This document shows positions 1-8,771 of a DNA stretch of 64,000 nt, piece after piece (positions within the stretch are counted from its first letter, which is position 1; the number at the start of each line of letters is the position of its first letter). The DNA lies in NCBI RefSeq assembly GCF_037940415.1, contig NZ_CP149798.1, forward strand, positions 5,551,001-5,615,000, written 5' to 3'. Made by a program: the position numbers and the translations under genes. Below the pieces are notes generated by a model that saw nothing but the letters and a program-made list of their open reading frames with translations, ran no database searches and was not told the origin of the DNA. The DNA is from Streptomyces sp. f51. GTDB taxonomy: Bacteria; Actinomycetota; Actinomycetes; Streptomycetales; Streptomycetaceae.

Positions 1-75
1 GGACACGCCGTGCTGTCGCTGACCAGCGTGAAGGGGGAGCACGCTCCGCCGCTGCTGGTGGACCTGCGGAGCTGA
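1..75 (+). CDS. C-terminal end of an unidentified protein (partial)
   Basis: The first 24 codons of the window are open and end with TGA at 73-75, giving a tail that finishes LLVDLRS. Codon use is typical of the neighbours (nearly all third positions G or C), so this is probably the end of a real gene on the left. The fragment is too short to assign a family. About 170 bases separate it from the PucR-type regulator. Confidence 0.5.
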   Translation, partial: GHAVLSLTSVKGEHAPPLLVDLRS

Positions 76-97
76 CGCGAGGGCATATGGGGTGGAA

Positions 98-126
98 CGT
101 ATGAATATACGGACCTGGTGACCAGG
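98..126. promoter_or_regulatory. Two inverted repeats upstream of the PucR-type regulator
   Basis: Two perfect inverted repeats lie in the 170-base gap before the regulator: CGTAT-GAAT-ATACG at 98-111 and CCTGGT-G-ACCAGG at 114-126. Dyads next to a regulator gene are often operators, so autoregulation or a shared operator is possible. This is inference from symmetry only. The AT-rich stretch around 85-110 could also hold the promoter. Confidence 0.3.
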
Positions 127-245
127 CGGTATGAGCGTGAGCGCACACGGCGACCGTACGGTGAGGCAGAATCGACACAGGCCGTTCATACGCCGCGGCC
201 AAAAGATCACAGAGATCACCGAGCTCACACCGACCTGAAGGCCTC

Positions 246-1910
246 ATGCCCCCCACGCTCGCCTCGCTCGTCCACCACTCCGCGCTCAAGCTCACGGTGC
301 GTGCGGGCGAGGACCGCCTGGACGTGCCCGTCCGCTGGGCCCATGTCAGCGAGCTGGCCGACCCCGTGCCGTACATGGAGGGCGGGGAACTGCTGCTGAT
401 CACCGCGCTCAAGCTGGACGCGGACGATCCCGAGGTCATGCGGCGGTACGTGAAGCGGCTGGCCGGCGCCGGAGTCGTCGGGATCGGCTTCGCCGTCGGG
501 GTCAACTACGACGAGATCCCCAAGGCGCTCGTCGACGCGGCCGAGGAGGAGGGCCTGCCCCTCCTCGAAGTGCCCCGGCGCACCCCCTTCCTCGCCATCA
601 GCAAGGCCGTGTCCGCCGCCATCGCCGCGGACCAGTACCGCGCCGTCACCGCGGGGTTCGCCGCCCAGCGCGAACTCACCAAGCAGGCGCTGAACGAGGG
701 GCCTGAGGGACTGCTCGCCGCGCTCGCCGGACAGGTCGACGGCTGGGCGGCGCTCTACGACGCCTCCGGGGCGGTCGTCGCGGCCGCCCCCGACTGGGCG
801 GGCCGCCGGGCCGCCCGGCTCACCCCGGACGTGGAGCGGCTGCGCGAGCGGCCCGCGCCCGCGAGCTCGGTCGTCGGCGGCGAGGACCGCGTCGAACTGC
901 ACTCCCTGGGGACGGGACGCAGACCGCGCGCCGCCCTCGCCGTCGGAACCGCCGGCGCCCTCGGCACCGCGGAGCGCTACGCCGTGCACTCGGCGATCGC
1001 CCTGCTGACCCTGACCACCGAACGCTCCCGGTCCCTGCACGCCGCCGAACAGCGGATCGGCGCGGCCGTCCTCGGGATGCTGCTCGCCGGGGAACCCGAC
1101 CACGCGCGGGCCGTCGCCGGAGACCTGTACGGCGAACTGCTCGACGCGCCCTTCCGGCTGATCATCGCCGAGTCGGTGTCCGCGTCGGCCGGGCGGGCGC
1201 ACGCCGACGGCCACGCCCGGGTGGGCGCCTCGGCACCCGCGAAGACCGCCGTCGCCGTGCCCGGCGTGAAGGGTGATCCAATGGGCGGCCTCGCGGAGGT
1301 CGTCGAGTCCGCCGCCGTGCGCTCGGGGGAGTCGGTGCTCGTCGTCCCCGACGGGGAGCGGCTGGTCGTCCTCGCCGTGGACGGCGGCGCCGCGGTCGCC
1401 GCCTGCGGGGACTACGCCGCGGTGCTGGAATCCGCGCGGGCCGTTCCGCGCGAGCAGGGCGCCGGCGCCGGGGACGAGGACGAACTCGTCGTCGGGCTCT
1501 CCGCCCCGGCCGGTCCGATCGCCGCCCGCGCCGCCTACAAGCAGGCCGAACAGGCCCTGTCCGTCGCCCGGCGGCGCGGCCGGTTCCTCGTCGAGCACGA
1601 GGAACTGGCGGCCGGGTCCGTCCTGCCGCTGCTCGCGGACGACGCCGTACGGGCGTTCGCCGACGGGCTCCTGCGCGCGCTCCACGAGCACGACGCCACC
1701 GGCCGCGGCGACCTGGTCGCCTCGCTGCGGGCGTGGCTGTCCCGGCACGGGCAGTGGGACGCGGCGGCGGCCGACCTGGGAGTCCACCGGCACACCCTGC
1801 GCTACCGCATGCGCAGGGTCGAGGAGATCCTCGGCCGCTCACTCGACGACCCCGACGTCCGGATGGAACTCTGGCTCGCCCTGAAGGCGACGTCGGCGAC
1901 GGGGGAGTGA
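246..1910 (+). CDS. PucR family transcriptional regulator
   Basis: A 554-residue regulator. Residues about 7-125 match the PucR N-terminal ligand domain (opening LASLVHHSALKLTVRAG, with a GGELLLITALKL segment). The C-terminus carries the PucR/CdaR helix-turn-helix (about 485-545, with VHRHTLRYRMRRVEEILGR). The central part resembles the GGDEF-like middle domain of this family. Members usually control purine, amine or GABA-type nitrogen catabolism and often act on a neighbouring gene. The aldehyde dehydrogenase downstream in the same direction is the obvious target candidate, but that is inference. The ATG start has GAAGG about 7 bases upstream and sets the PucR domain at the N-terminus. Two dyads upstream could be operators. 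Confidence 0.9.
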   Translation: MPPTLASLVHHSALKLTVRAGEDRLDVPVRWAHVSELADPVPYMEGGELLLITALKLDADDPEVMRRYVKRLAGAGVVGIGFAVGVNYDEIPKALVDAAEEEGLPLLEVPRRTPFLAISKAVSAAIAADQYRAVTAGFAAQRELTKQALNEGPEGLLAALAGQVDGWAALYDASGAVVAAAPDWAGRRAARLTPDVERLRERPAPASSVVGGEDRVELHSLGTGRRPRAALAVGTAGALGTAERYAVHSAIALLTLTTERSRSLHAAEQRIGAAVLGMLLAGEPDHARAVAGDLYGELLDAPFRLIIAESVSASAGRAHADGHARVGASAPAKTAVAVPGVKGDPMGGLAEVVESAAVRSGESVLVVPDGERLVVLAVDGGAAVAACGDYAAVLESARAVPREQGAGAGDEDELVVGLSAPAGPIAARAAYKQAEQALSVARRRGRFLVEHEELAAGSVLPLLADDAVRAFADGLLRALHEHDATGRGDLVASLRAWLSRHGQWDAAAADLGVHRHTLRYRMRRVEEILGRSLDDPDVRMELWLALKATSATGE

Positions 1911-2048
1911 CGGGGGCCGAGGGCTGAGGGGGCGGCCGGGACCTTCCGGCGACGAGTGGAGCGCGTGCTCGGACGGACGCCCGCGCGACACGCGGTGCCC
2001 GGCGCGAGCCGACGGCCGTCCCGGGGCACGGCGGCCGGTCCAGCCGCT

Positions 2049-2239
2049 GCTCCGGCGGCGGCCGGGCAGGGACCCGGTGATCCCCGGCCCGCTGGTGGCA
2101 GTCCGGCAGGGGAGCCCGTGGGCAGGTCGGGCCGGTGCTCCGAGGGCGGCCGGGCCGGGACCCGGTGATCCTCGGCCCGCTGGTGGCAGTCCGGCAGGGG
2201 AGCCCGTGGGCAGGTCGGGCCGGTGCTCCGACGGCGGCC
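2049..2239. repeat. 88-bp tandem repeat, two full copies plus the start of a third
   Basis: The 572-base gap between the PucR gene and the aldehyde dehydrogenase holds an exact 88-base periodicity. Copy 1 is 2049-2136, copy 2 is 2137-2224, and a third copy begins at 2225 but loses similarity after about 15 bases. Copies 1 and 2 differ at only four positions by eye. The unit is GC-rich and contains GGCAGTCCGGCAGGGGAGCC. I see no tRNA-like fold and no convincing gene in it. The rest of the gap (1911-2048 and 2240-2482) shows nothing I can name apart from the promoter region expected before the dehydrogenase. Confidence 0.9.
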
Positions 2240-2482
2240 TGCCACGGGACCCGCGCCCAGCGCAAGCCGACGCAACGACGGCGGCCAAGCCCGTACCTCG
2301 CTCCGTGCGGGCCCGTGCTCGGGCAGCCCCGGAAACCAGGCCAAACCGGAGCGTCAGGCACCCCGACTGTTACGCGTCGGACAAACACCTCCCGGTGGTC
2401 ACGGCCCTACCGTGGACGGGAAAGCGCAGCACCAGCAGGAACCCCCCCGTCAGCACTCCTATGGAAGGGCCGGGACTCGCAC

Positions 2483-3928
2483 ATGACTTCTCCCCACGCC
2501 TTCTGGCTCGCCGGCCGCCAGGCCACCGGCGAGACCACGTTCGACGTCACCTCGCCGTGGGACGGCCGGATCGTCGGTCAGGTCAGCGTGCCCACCGACG
2601 CCCAGGTCGAGGAGGCCGTGGCCGCCGCCTACGCCGTGCGCGACGAGTTCGCCGCCACCCCGGCCCACGTACGCGCCGCCGCCCTCGACCACGTCTCGCG
2701 CCGGCTGGCCGAGCGCACCGAGGAGATCGCGCAGCTCATCTCCGCCGAGAACGGCAAGCCGATCAAGTGGGCCCGCGGCGAGGTCGGCCGCGCGGTGTCC
2801 GTGTTCCGGTTCGCCGCCGAGGAGGCCCGCCGCTTCAACGGCGGCGAGGCGCAGCGCCTCGACACCGACGCGGGCGGCCAGGGCCGGCTGGCTCTCACGC
2901 GCCGCTTCCCCAAGGGTGTCGTCCTCGGTATCGCGCCCTTCAACTTCCCGCTGAACCTGTGCGCCCACAAGGTCGCCCCGGCCATCGCGGCCGGCGCCCC
3001 GATCATCCTGAAGCCGGCGCCCGCGACCCCGCTGTCCGGTCTGATCCTCGGTGACCTGCTGGCCGAGACCGACCTCCCCGTCGGCTCCTGGAGCATCCTG
3101 CCGGTCGCCAACGACAAGATGCCCGCCCTGGTCCAGGACGAGCGCCTCCCGGTCATCTCCTTCACCGGCTCCGAGACGGTCGGCTACGCGATCATGGACT
3201 CGGTGCCGCGCAAGCACTGCACCCTGGAGCTCGGCGGCAACGGCGCGGCCGTCGTCCTCGCCGACTTCGCGAGCGACGCGGACCTCGACTGGGCCGCGAC
3301 CCGGATCGCGACCTTCTCCAACTACCAGGGCGGCCAGTCCTGCATCTCGGTGCAGCGCGTGATCGCGGACGCCGCGGTGTACGACCGGCTGCTGCCCCGC
3401 GTCGTCGCCGCCGTCGAGGCCCAGGTCACCGGTGACCCGTCCGACGACAGGACCGACGTCGGCCCGCTGGTCAGCCAGGCCGCCGCCGAGCGCGTCGAGA
3501 CCTGGGTGGACGAGGCCGTCGCGGCCGGCGCCACGCTGCTCACCGGCGGCAAGCGCGAGGGCGCCTCCTACGCCCCGACCGTTCTCGCCGACGTTCCGGC
3601 CGATGTCACGATCTCCTGCGAGGAGGTCTTCGGACCGGTCCTGACCGTGCAGAAGGTCGACGGCGAGGCGGCCGCCTTCGAGGCCGCGAACAACTCCAAG
3701 TACGGCCTCCAGACGGGCGTGTTCACGCACGACCTCCAGACCGCGTTCCGCGCGCACCGCGCCCTGGAGGTGGGCGGCGTCGTGATCGGTGACGTCCCGT
3801 CCTACCGCGCCGACCAGATGCCGTACGGCGGCGCGAAGCAGTCCGGTGTCGGCCGCGAGGGCGTCAAGTTCGCGATGGACGACTACACCTACGAGCGCGT
3901 GCTCGTCCTGACGGGTCTCGCCCTCTGA
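2483..3928 (+). CDS. NAD(P)-dependent aldehyde dehydrogenase
   Basis: A 481-residue protein of the aldehyde dehydrogenase superfamily, which oxidises aldehydes to carboxylates with NAD(P)+. The general-base Glu249 sits in LELGGNGAA and the catalytic Cys287 in GGQSCISVQRV. The FTGSETVGY cofactor loop and EEVFGPVLTV near the C-terminus are also intact. The ATG at 2483 was chosen because it gives the usual family length; the frame is open further upstream, but that part runs through the 88-bp repeats. The substrate cannot be read from sequence. With a PucR regulator upstream, a role in amine, GABA or polyamine breakdown is plausible; a homologue at this place in S. coelicolor (SCO5679, from memory) has been discussed in that context. 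Confidence 0.93.
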   Translation: MTSPHAFWLAGRQATGETTFDVTSPWDGRIVGQVSVPTDAQVEEAVAAAYAVRDEFAATPAHVRAAALDHVSRRLAERTEEIAQLISAENGKPIKWARGEVGRAVSVFRFAAEEARRFNGGEAQRLDTDAGGQGRLALTRRFPKGVVLGIAPFNFPLNLCAHKVAPAIAAGAPIILKPAPATPLSGLILGDLLAETDLPVGSWSILPVANDKMPALVQDERLPVISFTGSETVGYAIMDSVPRKHCTLELGGNGAAVVLADFASDADLDWAATRIATFSNYQGGQSCISVQRVIADAAVYDRLLPRVVAAVEAQVTGDPSDDRTDVGPLVSQAAAERVETWVDEAVAAGATLLTGGKREGASYAPTVLADVPADVTISCEEVFGPVLTVQKVDGEAAAFEAANNSKYGLQTGVFTHDLQTAFRAHRALEVGGVVIGDVPSYRADQMPYGGAKQSGVGREGVKFAMDDYTYERVLVLTGLAL

Positions 3929-3948
3929 CCGGGACCTGACCGAGCCGT

Positions 3949-3983
3949 ACGGCCCGAGCCCACTGTGCGGGGGCTCGGGCCGT
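3949..3983. terminator. Bidirectional terminator between convergent genes
   Basis: A perfect 13-bp stem (ACGGCCCGAGCCC at 3949-3961 with its complement at 3971-3983) and a 9-base loop lie between the aldehyde dehydrogenase and the reverse-strand XRE-type gene. There is no T-run, as is usual in Streptomyces. Confidence 0.75.
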
Positions 3984-4012
3984 CGGTGTGTCCGGAGCGG
4001 GGGCAAGGGAGT

Positions 4013-5356
4013 TCAGGGCTCGACGGAGCCCTCGGGGGAGCACTCCATCGCGTGGAACTTCGGGATCCGCCCGCAGATCGTCACCGTGCGGGGCGGTGCG
4101 TCGGAGTCGACGGGCAGCATGCCGGTGTAGGTGTCGCGGTCCACGCGCACCGTGGCCGTCAGTTCGAGGTCGTACTTGTCCCTGATGGTCACGGAGTCGC
4201 CCACCGCGCCGCTCTCGATGCGGCCCCAGACCGCCCCGCAGGCAGCGCTGTAGCGGAGTTCGATGTGCATGCCGCGCAGCCAGGTCTCGCGGGCGGTCGT
4301 GGCGTCCCACTGGCAGTCCATGGCCTGGGGATCGCGTCGCTGGCAGCTGTCCTTGGAGCAGCTCGGCCGCGGGGTCTGCGGCGAAGGGTCCGTCGCCCCG
4401 GGGGACGAGCCGCCGCCGAACGGGGCGGCGCCGAGCGTGAACGCGGTGGCGAGACTGCCCACCAGAGCACCGGCGGCGACCAGCCCGGCCACACGTATCC
4501 CGGGCTTCCAGTCCCGCAGGGCGAGCTGCCGCCGGGCACCCGCCGGCACATCGCCCGACGCCACCCCGGCGGACGCCACCTCGGCCGGCGGTCCCTCGGC
4601 CGACGAAACCGCCCCGGCCTGCACCGCCACAGACGGCACCTGCACGGCCTGCACGGCGGACGGCACCTGCACGGCCGGTACCGGCACAGACGGCACCGGC
4701 ACCGGCACCAACACCGGCCCTTCCGCCACCGACCGCTCCGGCGCGGACTGTGCCCCCACGGCCTGCGCGGAGGCGGGGCGAGCCAAGACACCCTCCGCGA
4801 ACCCGCCCTCCGCGAACCCGCCCTGCACGAACCCGCCTTGCGCGGACTCGCCCTCCGTGAACACGCCTTGCGCGGGCCCGCCTTGCACGAACCCGCCCTG
4901 CACGGAGACGCTCTCCGGCGTCACCGGTTGCACGGCCGCAGCCCGCACCGAGCCCGGTTCCGCGGTCGCAGCCGTCGCCGCCACAGGCGCAGTCGCCGAC
5001 GAGCCCCCCTGGGCGACACCGCCCCCGGTCCCCGCCCCGTCCCCGCCCACGGCCGCAGACGACCCGGCCCCGGAGTCGGTCACGCTCCCGGCCCCCGGCG
5101 GCTCCACCGCCCCCGCCAGCAGCCCGAGCAGGAAGTCCGCGTCCGCGTCCATGACGGCGGCGAACTCCTCCAGGGCCACCGCGGTGGGCAGTTGCTTGCC
5201 GTTGAGGAAGCGTTCCCACGACGAGCGGCTGTAGTGCGTCTTGCCGGCGAGGCGCCCGAAACTCAGTCCGGACCTCTCCTTCAGCCGCCGCAGCTCCGCC
5301 GCGAGCGTCTCTCTGCCCGATGGCTGCCCACCGCCGCCCCCCTGACTTCTGGTCAC
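4013..5356 (-). CDS. XRE-type HTH membrane protein with extracytoplasmic DUF2690-like domain
   Basis: A 447-residue single-pass membrane protein. Residues 17-76 form an XRE-type helix-turn-helix (SFGRLAGKTHYSRSSWERFL). A long low-complexity linker follows, with FVQGG/FAEGG/PAQG repeats at about 151-190 and Val-Pro repeats at about 216-246. One membrane helix lies at about 287-311. The C-terminal part (about 330-447) contains five cysteines (CSKDSC, MDC, AAC, TIC, MEC) and fits the DUF2690 family that Streptomyces couples to XRE domains. The layout implies a cytoplasmic DNA-binding end joined to an outside sensor or wall-facing domain; the signal and targets are unknown. The GTG start has GGGGGA about 7 bases upstream. 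Confidence 0.85.
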   Translation of the reverse strand: MTRSQGGGGGQPSGRETLAAELRRLKERSGLSFGRLAGKTHYSRSSWERFLNGKQLPTAVALEEFAAVMDADADFLLGLLAGAVEPPGAGSVTDSGAGSSAAVGGDGAGTGGGVAQGGSSATAPVAATAATAEPGSVRAAAVQPVTPESVSVQGGFVQGGPAQGVFTEGESAQGGFVQGGFAEGGFAEGVLARPASAQAVGAQSAPERSVAEGPVLVPVPVPSVPVPAVQVPSAVQAVQVPSVAVQAGAVSSAEGPPAEVASAGVASGDVPAGARRQLALRDWKPGIRVAGLVAAGALVGSLATAFTLGAAPFGGGSSPGATDPSPQTPRPSCSKDSCQRRDPQAMDCQWDATTARETWLRGMHIELRYSAACGAVWGRIESGAVGDSVTIRDKYDLELTATVRVDRDTYTGMLPVDSDAPPRTVTICGRIPKFHAMECSPEGSVEP

Positions 5357-5486
5357 TCTGGTCCCCCGTCACACATGGCTCTCGCCCACTGCGTAGAACG
5401 GGGTGATTATCGCTCATGTGTACGGCAGGGCCCGACCGAAAACGACGTGTCTAGTGACAATCGTTTTCAGCTCACGTCGCCGTGAA

Positions 5487-5522
5487 GGGGTCCGGCACCG
5501 ATGCCTTCCGGTGCCGGACCCC
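5487..5522 (-). terminator. Terminator downstream of the GH3 gene
   Basis: A perfect 14-bp stem (GGGGTCCGGCACCG at 5487-5500, complement at 5509-5522) with an 8-base loop lies just past the end of the reverse-strand GH3 gene and separates it from the XRE-type gene. Confidence 0.75.
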
Positions 5523-5542
5523 GTGCCGGCCTCTCCGGACCC

Positions 5543-8410
5543 TCAACCGGAGAAGCCGACGTGCGCGAGCCGGACCGGCCCGCGCAGTCCGAGGCGGACG
5601 TCGTGCACACCGGCGGCGGTGAACGCGGCGGTGAGCGTGCGGTAGGCGTAGGGCCCGCCCGTCCGGCCCACCGGAACCTCCGCGGCGGCCGGCCCGCCGC
5701 CCGGCGGTGAGCCGTCCAGCGAGATCTCGACCACGCCCTCACCCGCCACCTCGACGACGACTTCGGTGACTCCGGGACCGAAGTCGCATCCCCGGTACAG
5801 GAGTTCGCCCGTGCCGCCGCCGACCGGTGTCACCGCGTCGCCCGAGCTCCTCGTCCGGTCGACGATCGCGGTGTCACGCTGTTCGTCGAAGTCGGCGGCG
5901 TCCAGGCCGCGTTCGCGGACCGGACGGTACGTACCCGGCTCGCCGTCGAGTTCGACGGTCGCGCCGAGCCGGATGTCCTCGCTCGACGCGCCCACCAGCA
6001 GTTCGTACGCACCGGGTTCGAGCCGTCGCCTTCCCTGGCTCACGTCCCAGAACTCCAGCACCGTGAGCGGGAGTTCGAACGTGACGGCCGTCGGTGTGCC
6101 CGGGGCGAGCAGGATCCGGCGGTGGGCCGCCAGTTCGCGGCGCGGGCGGGGCACGGACGGGGCCACCGCCCGGGTGTAGAGCTGGACGACCTCCTCGGCG
6201 GTCACGGCCGAGGTGTTCGTCACCGTGCACGTCACGGTCAACGCGTCCACCGCCCGGCCGACTTGAAGATCCGTGTAGGCGAACGAGGCGTAGCTCAGGC
6301 CGTGTCCGAAGGGGAACAGCGGGGTCCCCTCGAAGTAGAGATAGGTCTGCCGCCCGCCGATCACGTCGTAGTCGAGCAGGTCCGGCAGGTCGTCGTCCCC
6401 GGCGTACCAGGTCTGCGGGAGGCGGCCGGCGGGGGAGACGTCCCCGGCGAGGACGCGGGCCAGCGCGGTGCCCGCAGCCTGGCCGCCGTGCGCGGTCCAC
6501 AGCAGGGCGGGCAGCCCGGTGGGGTCGACCGCGTACGGGTAGGCGGAGACCAGCGCCAGCACGGTGGCCGGGTTCGCCGAGCGGGCGGCCGCCAGCAGCC
6601 GCTCCTGATGCGGGGGCAGCCGCAGCGTCGTACGGTCCTCGGTCTCGCGGCCGTTGATGTGCGGGTCGTTGCCCGCGACGACCAGCACCACGTCGGCCGA
6701 GGCGGCGGCGCGCGCCACCGCGTCCTCGCCCCGCCGCGTGAACTCCAGCTCGAAGACCTCGGCCTTTTGGATGTCCGGCCCGGCGACCTTCACTCCGTCG
6801 GCGGCGACGTGGACGTATCCGCCCGTCCCGAGGTGCTTCAGGAGGTGTCCGCCGCCCCGGGACGCGGCGGGCTCCAGCCGGAAGGTCTCCTGGACGACCC
6901 AGCCGCCGGGCCGGTCCGCGGACGCGCGCAGGAACCCGTCCTCGGCGACGGACAGGAAGCGGCCGTCCGGAGAGCGCAGGGTGAGGACGCCCTCGCCCCA
7001 GTCGGTCAGGGCCAGTTCGGTGCCCACGGCGTCGGCGGTCAGCGGGGGCAGATCGGTGCGGCCCGTGATCAGCGCGGGGTCGAGGGCGCCCTCGGCGTCC
7101 CGCGCCGCCTCCGGCACGTCGTCCGCGGCGGGCACCGCGAGATACCGGCCGGACGAGGTCCGCAGGCGTACGCGGTCCACGCCCTCGGCGAACTCCACCC
7201 GGTCGGCGCCGAAGCGCTCGTACAGCCCCTCCAGCGGGGTCGACCGGTGGATGAGCGTGCCGCTGTACCAGTCGAGCATGCACTCGTCGGCGAGCAGGCC
7301 GACGACGGCCACCCTGGCGCCGGGGCGCAGCGGCAGCAGGCCGTCGTTCTTGAGCAGGACGATCGCCGCTTCCGCGGCCTCCCGGGCGAGCGCGCGGTGG
7401 GCGGGCGTGTCGAACTCCCCGGTCGCGGCGTACGGGCCGAGGTCCGGGTCGAACTCGCCCAGCCGGAAGCGCACCGCGAGCTGCCGGCGCACCGCGGTGT
7501 CGATGTCCGCCTCGGTCAGCAGGCCCCGCTCCAGGGCGCCCCGGACGCGCGCGGTGATCAGGGAGCCGTCCGTGCCGTGGTCGGTGAAACTGTCGACGCC
7601 GGCGAGGAGCGCGGCCGCCGTCGCCTCCTCGTGGGTGTCGAAGTAGTGCTCGGAATCGACCAGGTTGGAGGGCGCGCCCGCGTCCGAGCAGACCAGCAGC
7701 TCCTGGTCGGTCCAGGCCCGCAGCTGCTCGCGCAGGTACGGCGAGACGTGGTTGGGGCGGCCGTTGACCAGGTTGTACGCGGGCATCACGCCGGCCACGG
7801 CACCGGCCCGCACGGTGTCGCGGAAGGCGCGCAGATCGTACTCGTGCAGCACGCGTGGCCGCACGGAGGAGGACGAGGTGTCCCTCGCGGTCTCGTTGTT
7901 GTGCGCGAGCCAGTGCTTGAGGACCGGCGCCGTGCGCCAGTGGACCGGGTGGTCGCCGCGCAGCCCGCGGGTGTACGCGGTCGCGAGGGCGGAGGTGAGC
8001 GCCGGGTCCTCCGAGTAGCCCTCCTCGTTGCGCCCCCAGAGCGGGTGGCGCAGCAGATTGACCGTGGGGGACCAGAGGTTGAGGCCCACACGGTCGTCGC
8101 GGGCGCGCATCGCGCGGGCCTCGGAGGACACGGCCCGGCCGATCCGGCGTACGAGCTCCTCGTTCCAGGTCGCGCCGAGCCCGACGGCCTGCGGGAACAC
8201 CGTCGCGGGACCCATCCAGGCGACCCCGTGCAGTGCCTCCTGGCCGGTGCGGAACGCGGAGATTCCGAGCCGCTCGACGGCGGGCGCGAACTGGTGCAGG
8301 AACGCGATCCGTTCGTCCAGGGTGAGCCGCGTCAGCAGGTCGTCGACGCGCTTCGCGAACGGCAGGCTCGCGTCACGGAAGGGCGGTACGGGCGGCGTCT
8401 CGGCGGTCAC
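5543..8410 (-). CDS. Glycoside hydrolase family 3 (beta-glucosidase/beta-xylosidase type)
   Basis: A 955-residue GH3 enzyme, removing beta-linked glucose or xylose from the non-reducing end of oligosaccharides. The GH3 barrel opens with PFAKRVDDLLTRLTLDERI, and the likely nucleophile is Asp243 in VCSDAGAPSN. Between the barrel and the second GH3 domain, about residues 425-570, is an insertion with repeated strand-turn units (SGRYLAV, DGRFLSV, GGYVHVA) that looks like a fascin/beta-trefoil sugar-binding module. A fibronectin III-like domain follows (about 745-830), and the C-terminus (about 860-955) resembles a CBM6-type domain. There is no signal peptide, so it should act in the cytoplasm. 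The GTG at 8410 has a clean GGAGGG 8 bases upstream. It is transcribed divergently from the ABC transporter operon, with two operator palindromes between. Confidence 0.9.
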   Translation of the reverse strand: MTAETPPVPPFRDASLPFAKRVDDLLTRLTLDERIAFLHQFAPAVERLGISAFRTGQEALHGVAWMGPATVFPQAVGLGATWNEELVRRIGRAVSSEARAMRARDDRVGLNLWSPTVNLLRHPLWGRNEEGYSEDPALTSALATAYTRGLRGDHPVHWRTAPVLKHWLAHNNETARDTSSSSVRPRVLHEYDLRAFRDTVRAGAVAGVMPAYNLVNGRPNHVSPYLREQLRAWTDQELLVCSDAGAPSNLVDSEHYFDTHEEATAAALLAGVDSFTDHGTDGSLITARVRGALERGLLTEADIDTAVRRQLAVRFRLGEFDPDLGPYAATGEFDTPAHRALAREAAEAAIVLLKNDGLLPLRPGARVAVVGLLADECMLDWYSGTLIHRSTPLEGLYERFGADRVEFAEGVDRVRLRTSSGRYLAVPAADDVPEAARDAEGALDPALITGRTDLPPLTADAVGTELALTDWGEGVLTLRSPDGRFLSVAEDGFLRASADRPGGWVVQETFRLEPAASRGGGHLLKHLGTGGYVHVAADGVKVAGPDIQKAEVFELEFTRRGEDAVARAAASADVVLVVAGNDPHINGRETEDRTTLRLPPHQERLLAAARSANPATVLALVSAYPYAVDPTGLPALLWTAHGGQAAGTALARVLAGDVSPAGRLPQTWYAGDDDLPDLLDYDVIGGRQTYLYFEGTPLFPFGHGLSYASFAYTDLQVGRAVDALTVTCTVTNTSAVTAEEVVQLYTRAVAPSVPRPRRELAAHRRILLAPGTPTAVTFELPLTVLEFWDVSQGRRRLEPGAYELLVGASSEDIRLGATVELDGEPGTYRPVRERGLDAADFDEQRDTAIVDRTRSSGDAVTPVGGGTGELLYRGCDFGPGVTEVVVEVAGEGVVEISLDGSPPGGGPAAAEVPVGRTGGPYAYRTLTAAFTAAGVHDVRLGLRGPVRLAHVGFSG

Positions 8411-8445
8411 CTGGTGTTCCCTCCGCGATGGGCCTCGAAGGTCTT

Positions 8446-8459
8446 TCGAAGCGCTTCGA
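8446..8459. promoter_or_regulatory. LacI-type operator, copy 1
   Basis: The perfect palindrome TCGAAGCGCTTCGA lies 35 bases upstream of the GH3 start. LacI-family regulators typically bind such dyads with a central CG. The same core occurs three more times in this window, always in the promoter regions of this sugar locus. Confidence 0.8.
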
Positions 8460-8626
8460 TGCTCGATCGGTCGAGGGGTGGGTGTCAAGAGACGAGCATC
8501 CGGCACCTCTGTTTCCCGCCAACACGCCAAGTGCCGCACAGATGCGCCCTGTTGTTCTCCGTCCCCGAGGAATCTTGGAAGCGGCCCTTGTGCGCCCCCA
8601 GGCGTTCACTTAACCTCGCAGCAACA

Positions 8627-8640
8627 TCGAAGCGCTTCGA
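8627..8640. promoter_or_regulatory. LacI-type operator, copy 2
   Basis: A second exact TCGAAGCGCTTCGA lies 131 bases upstream of the binding-protein start, in the same 361-base divergent intergenic region (8411-8771). The two palindromes probably let one repressor control both directions. I see no other named element in the gap. Confidence 0.8.
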
Positions 8641-8771
8641 CTGTCGGGCTGCCCTCTCCCCAGGGCACAGTCCTCCGAGGTCCGCTTCCGCTCGGGCAGC
8701 TCCATTCGAGACACCGCAGCCGACGGCCCCGCCCGCCGGTGTCCTGCTGTGCGCCACGAAGGGTTGACGCA

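Noticed and set aside
2049..2224. Possible tandem tRNA genes because of the 88-base unit
   Set aside because: No acceptor stem, T-loop GTTCRA box or CCA-compatible end could be placed in the unit.
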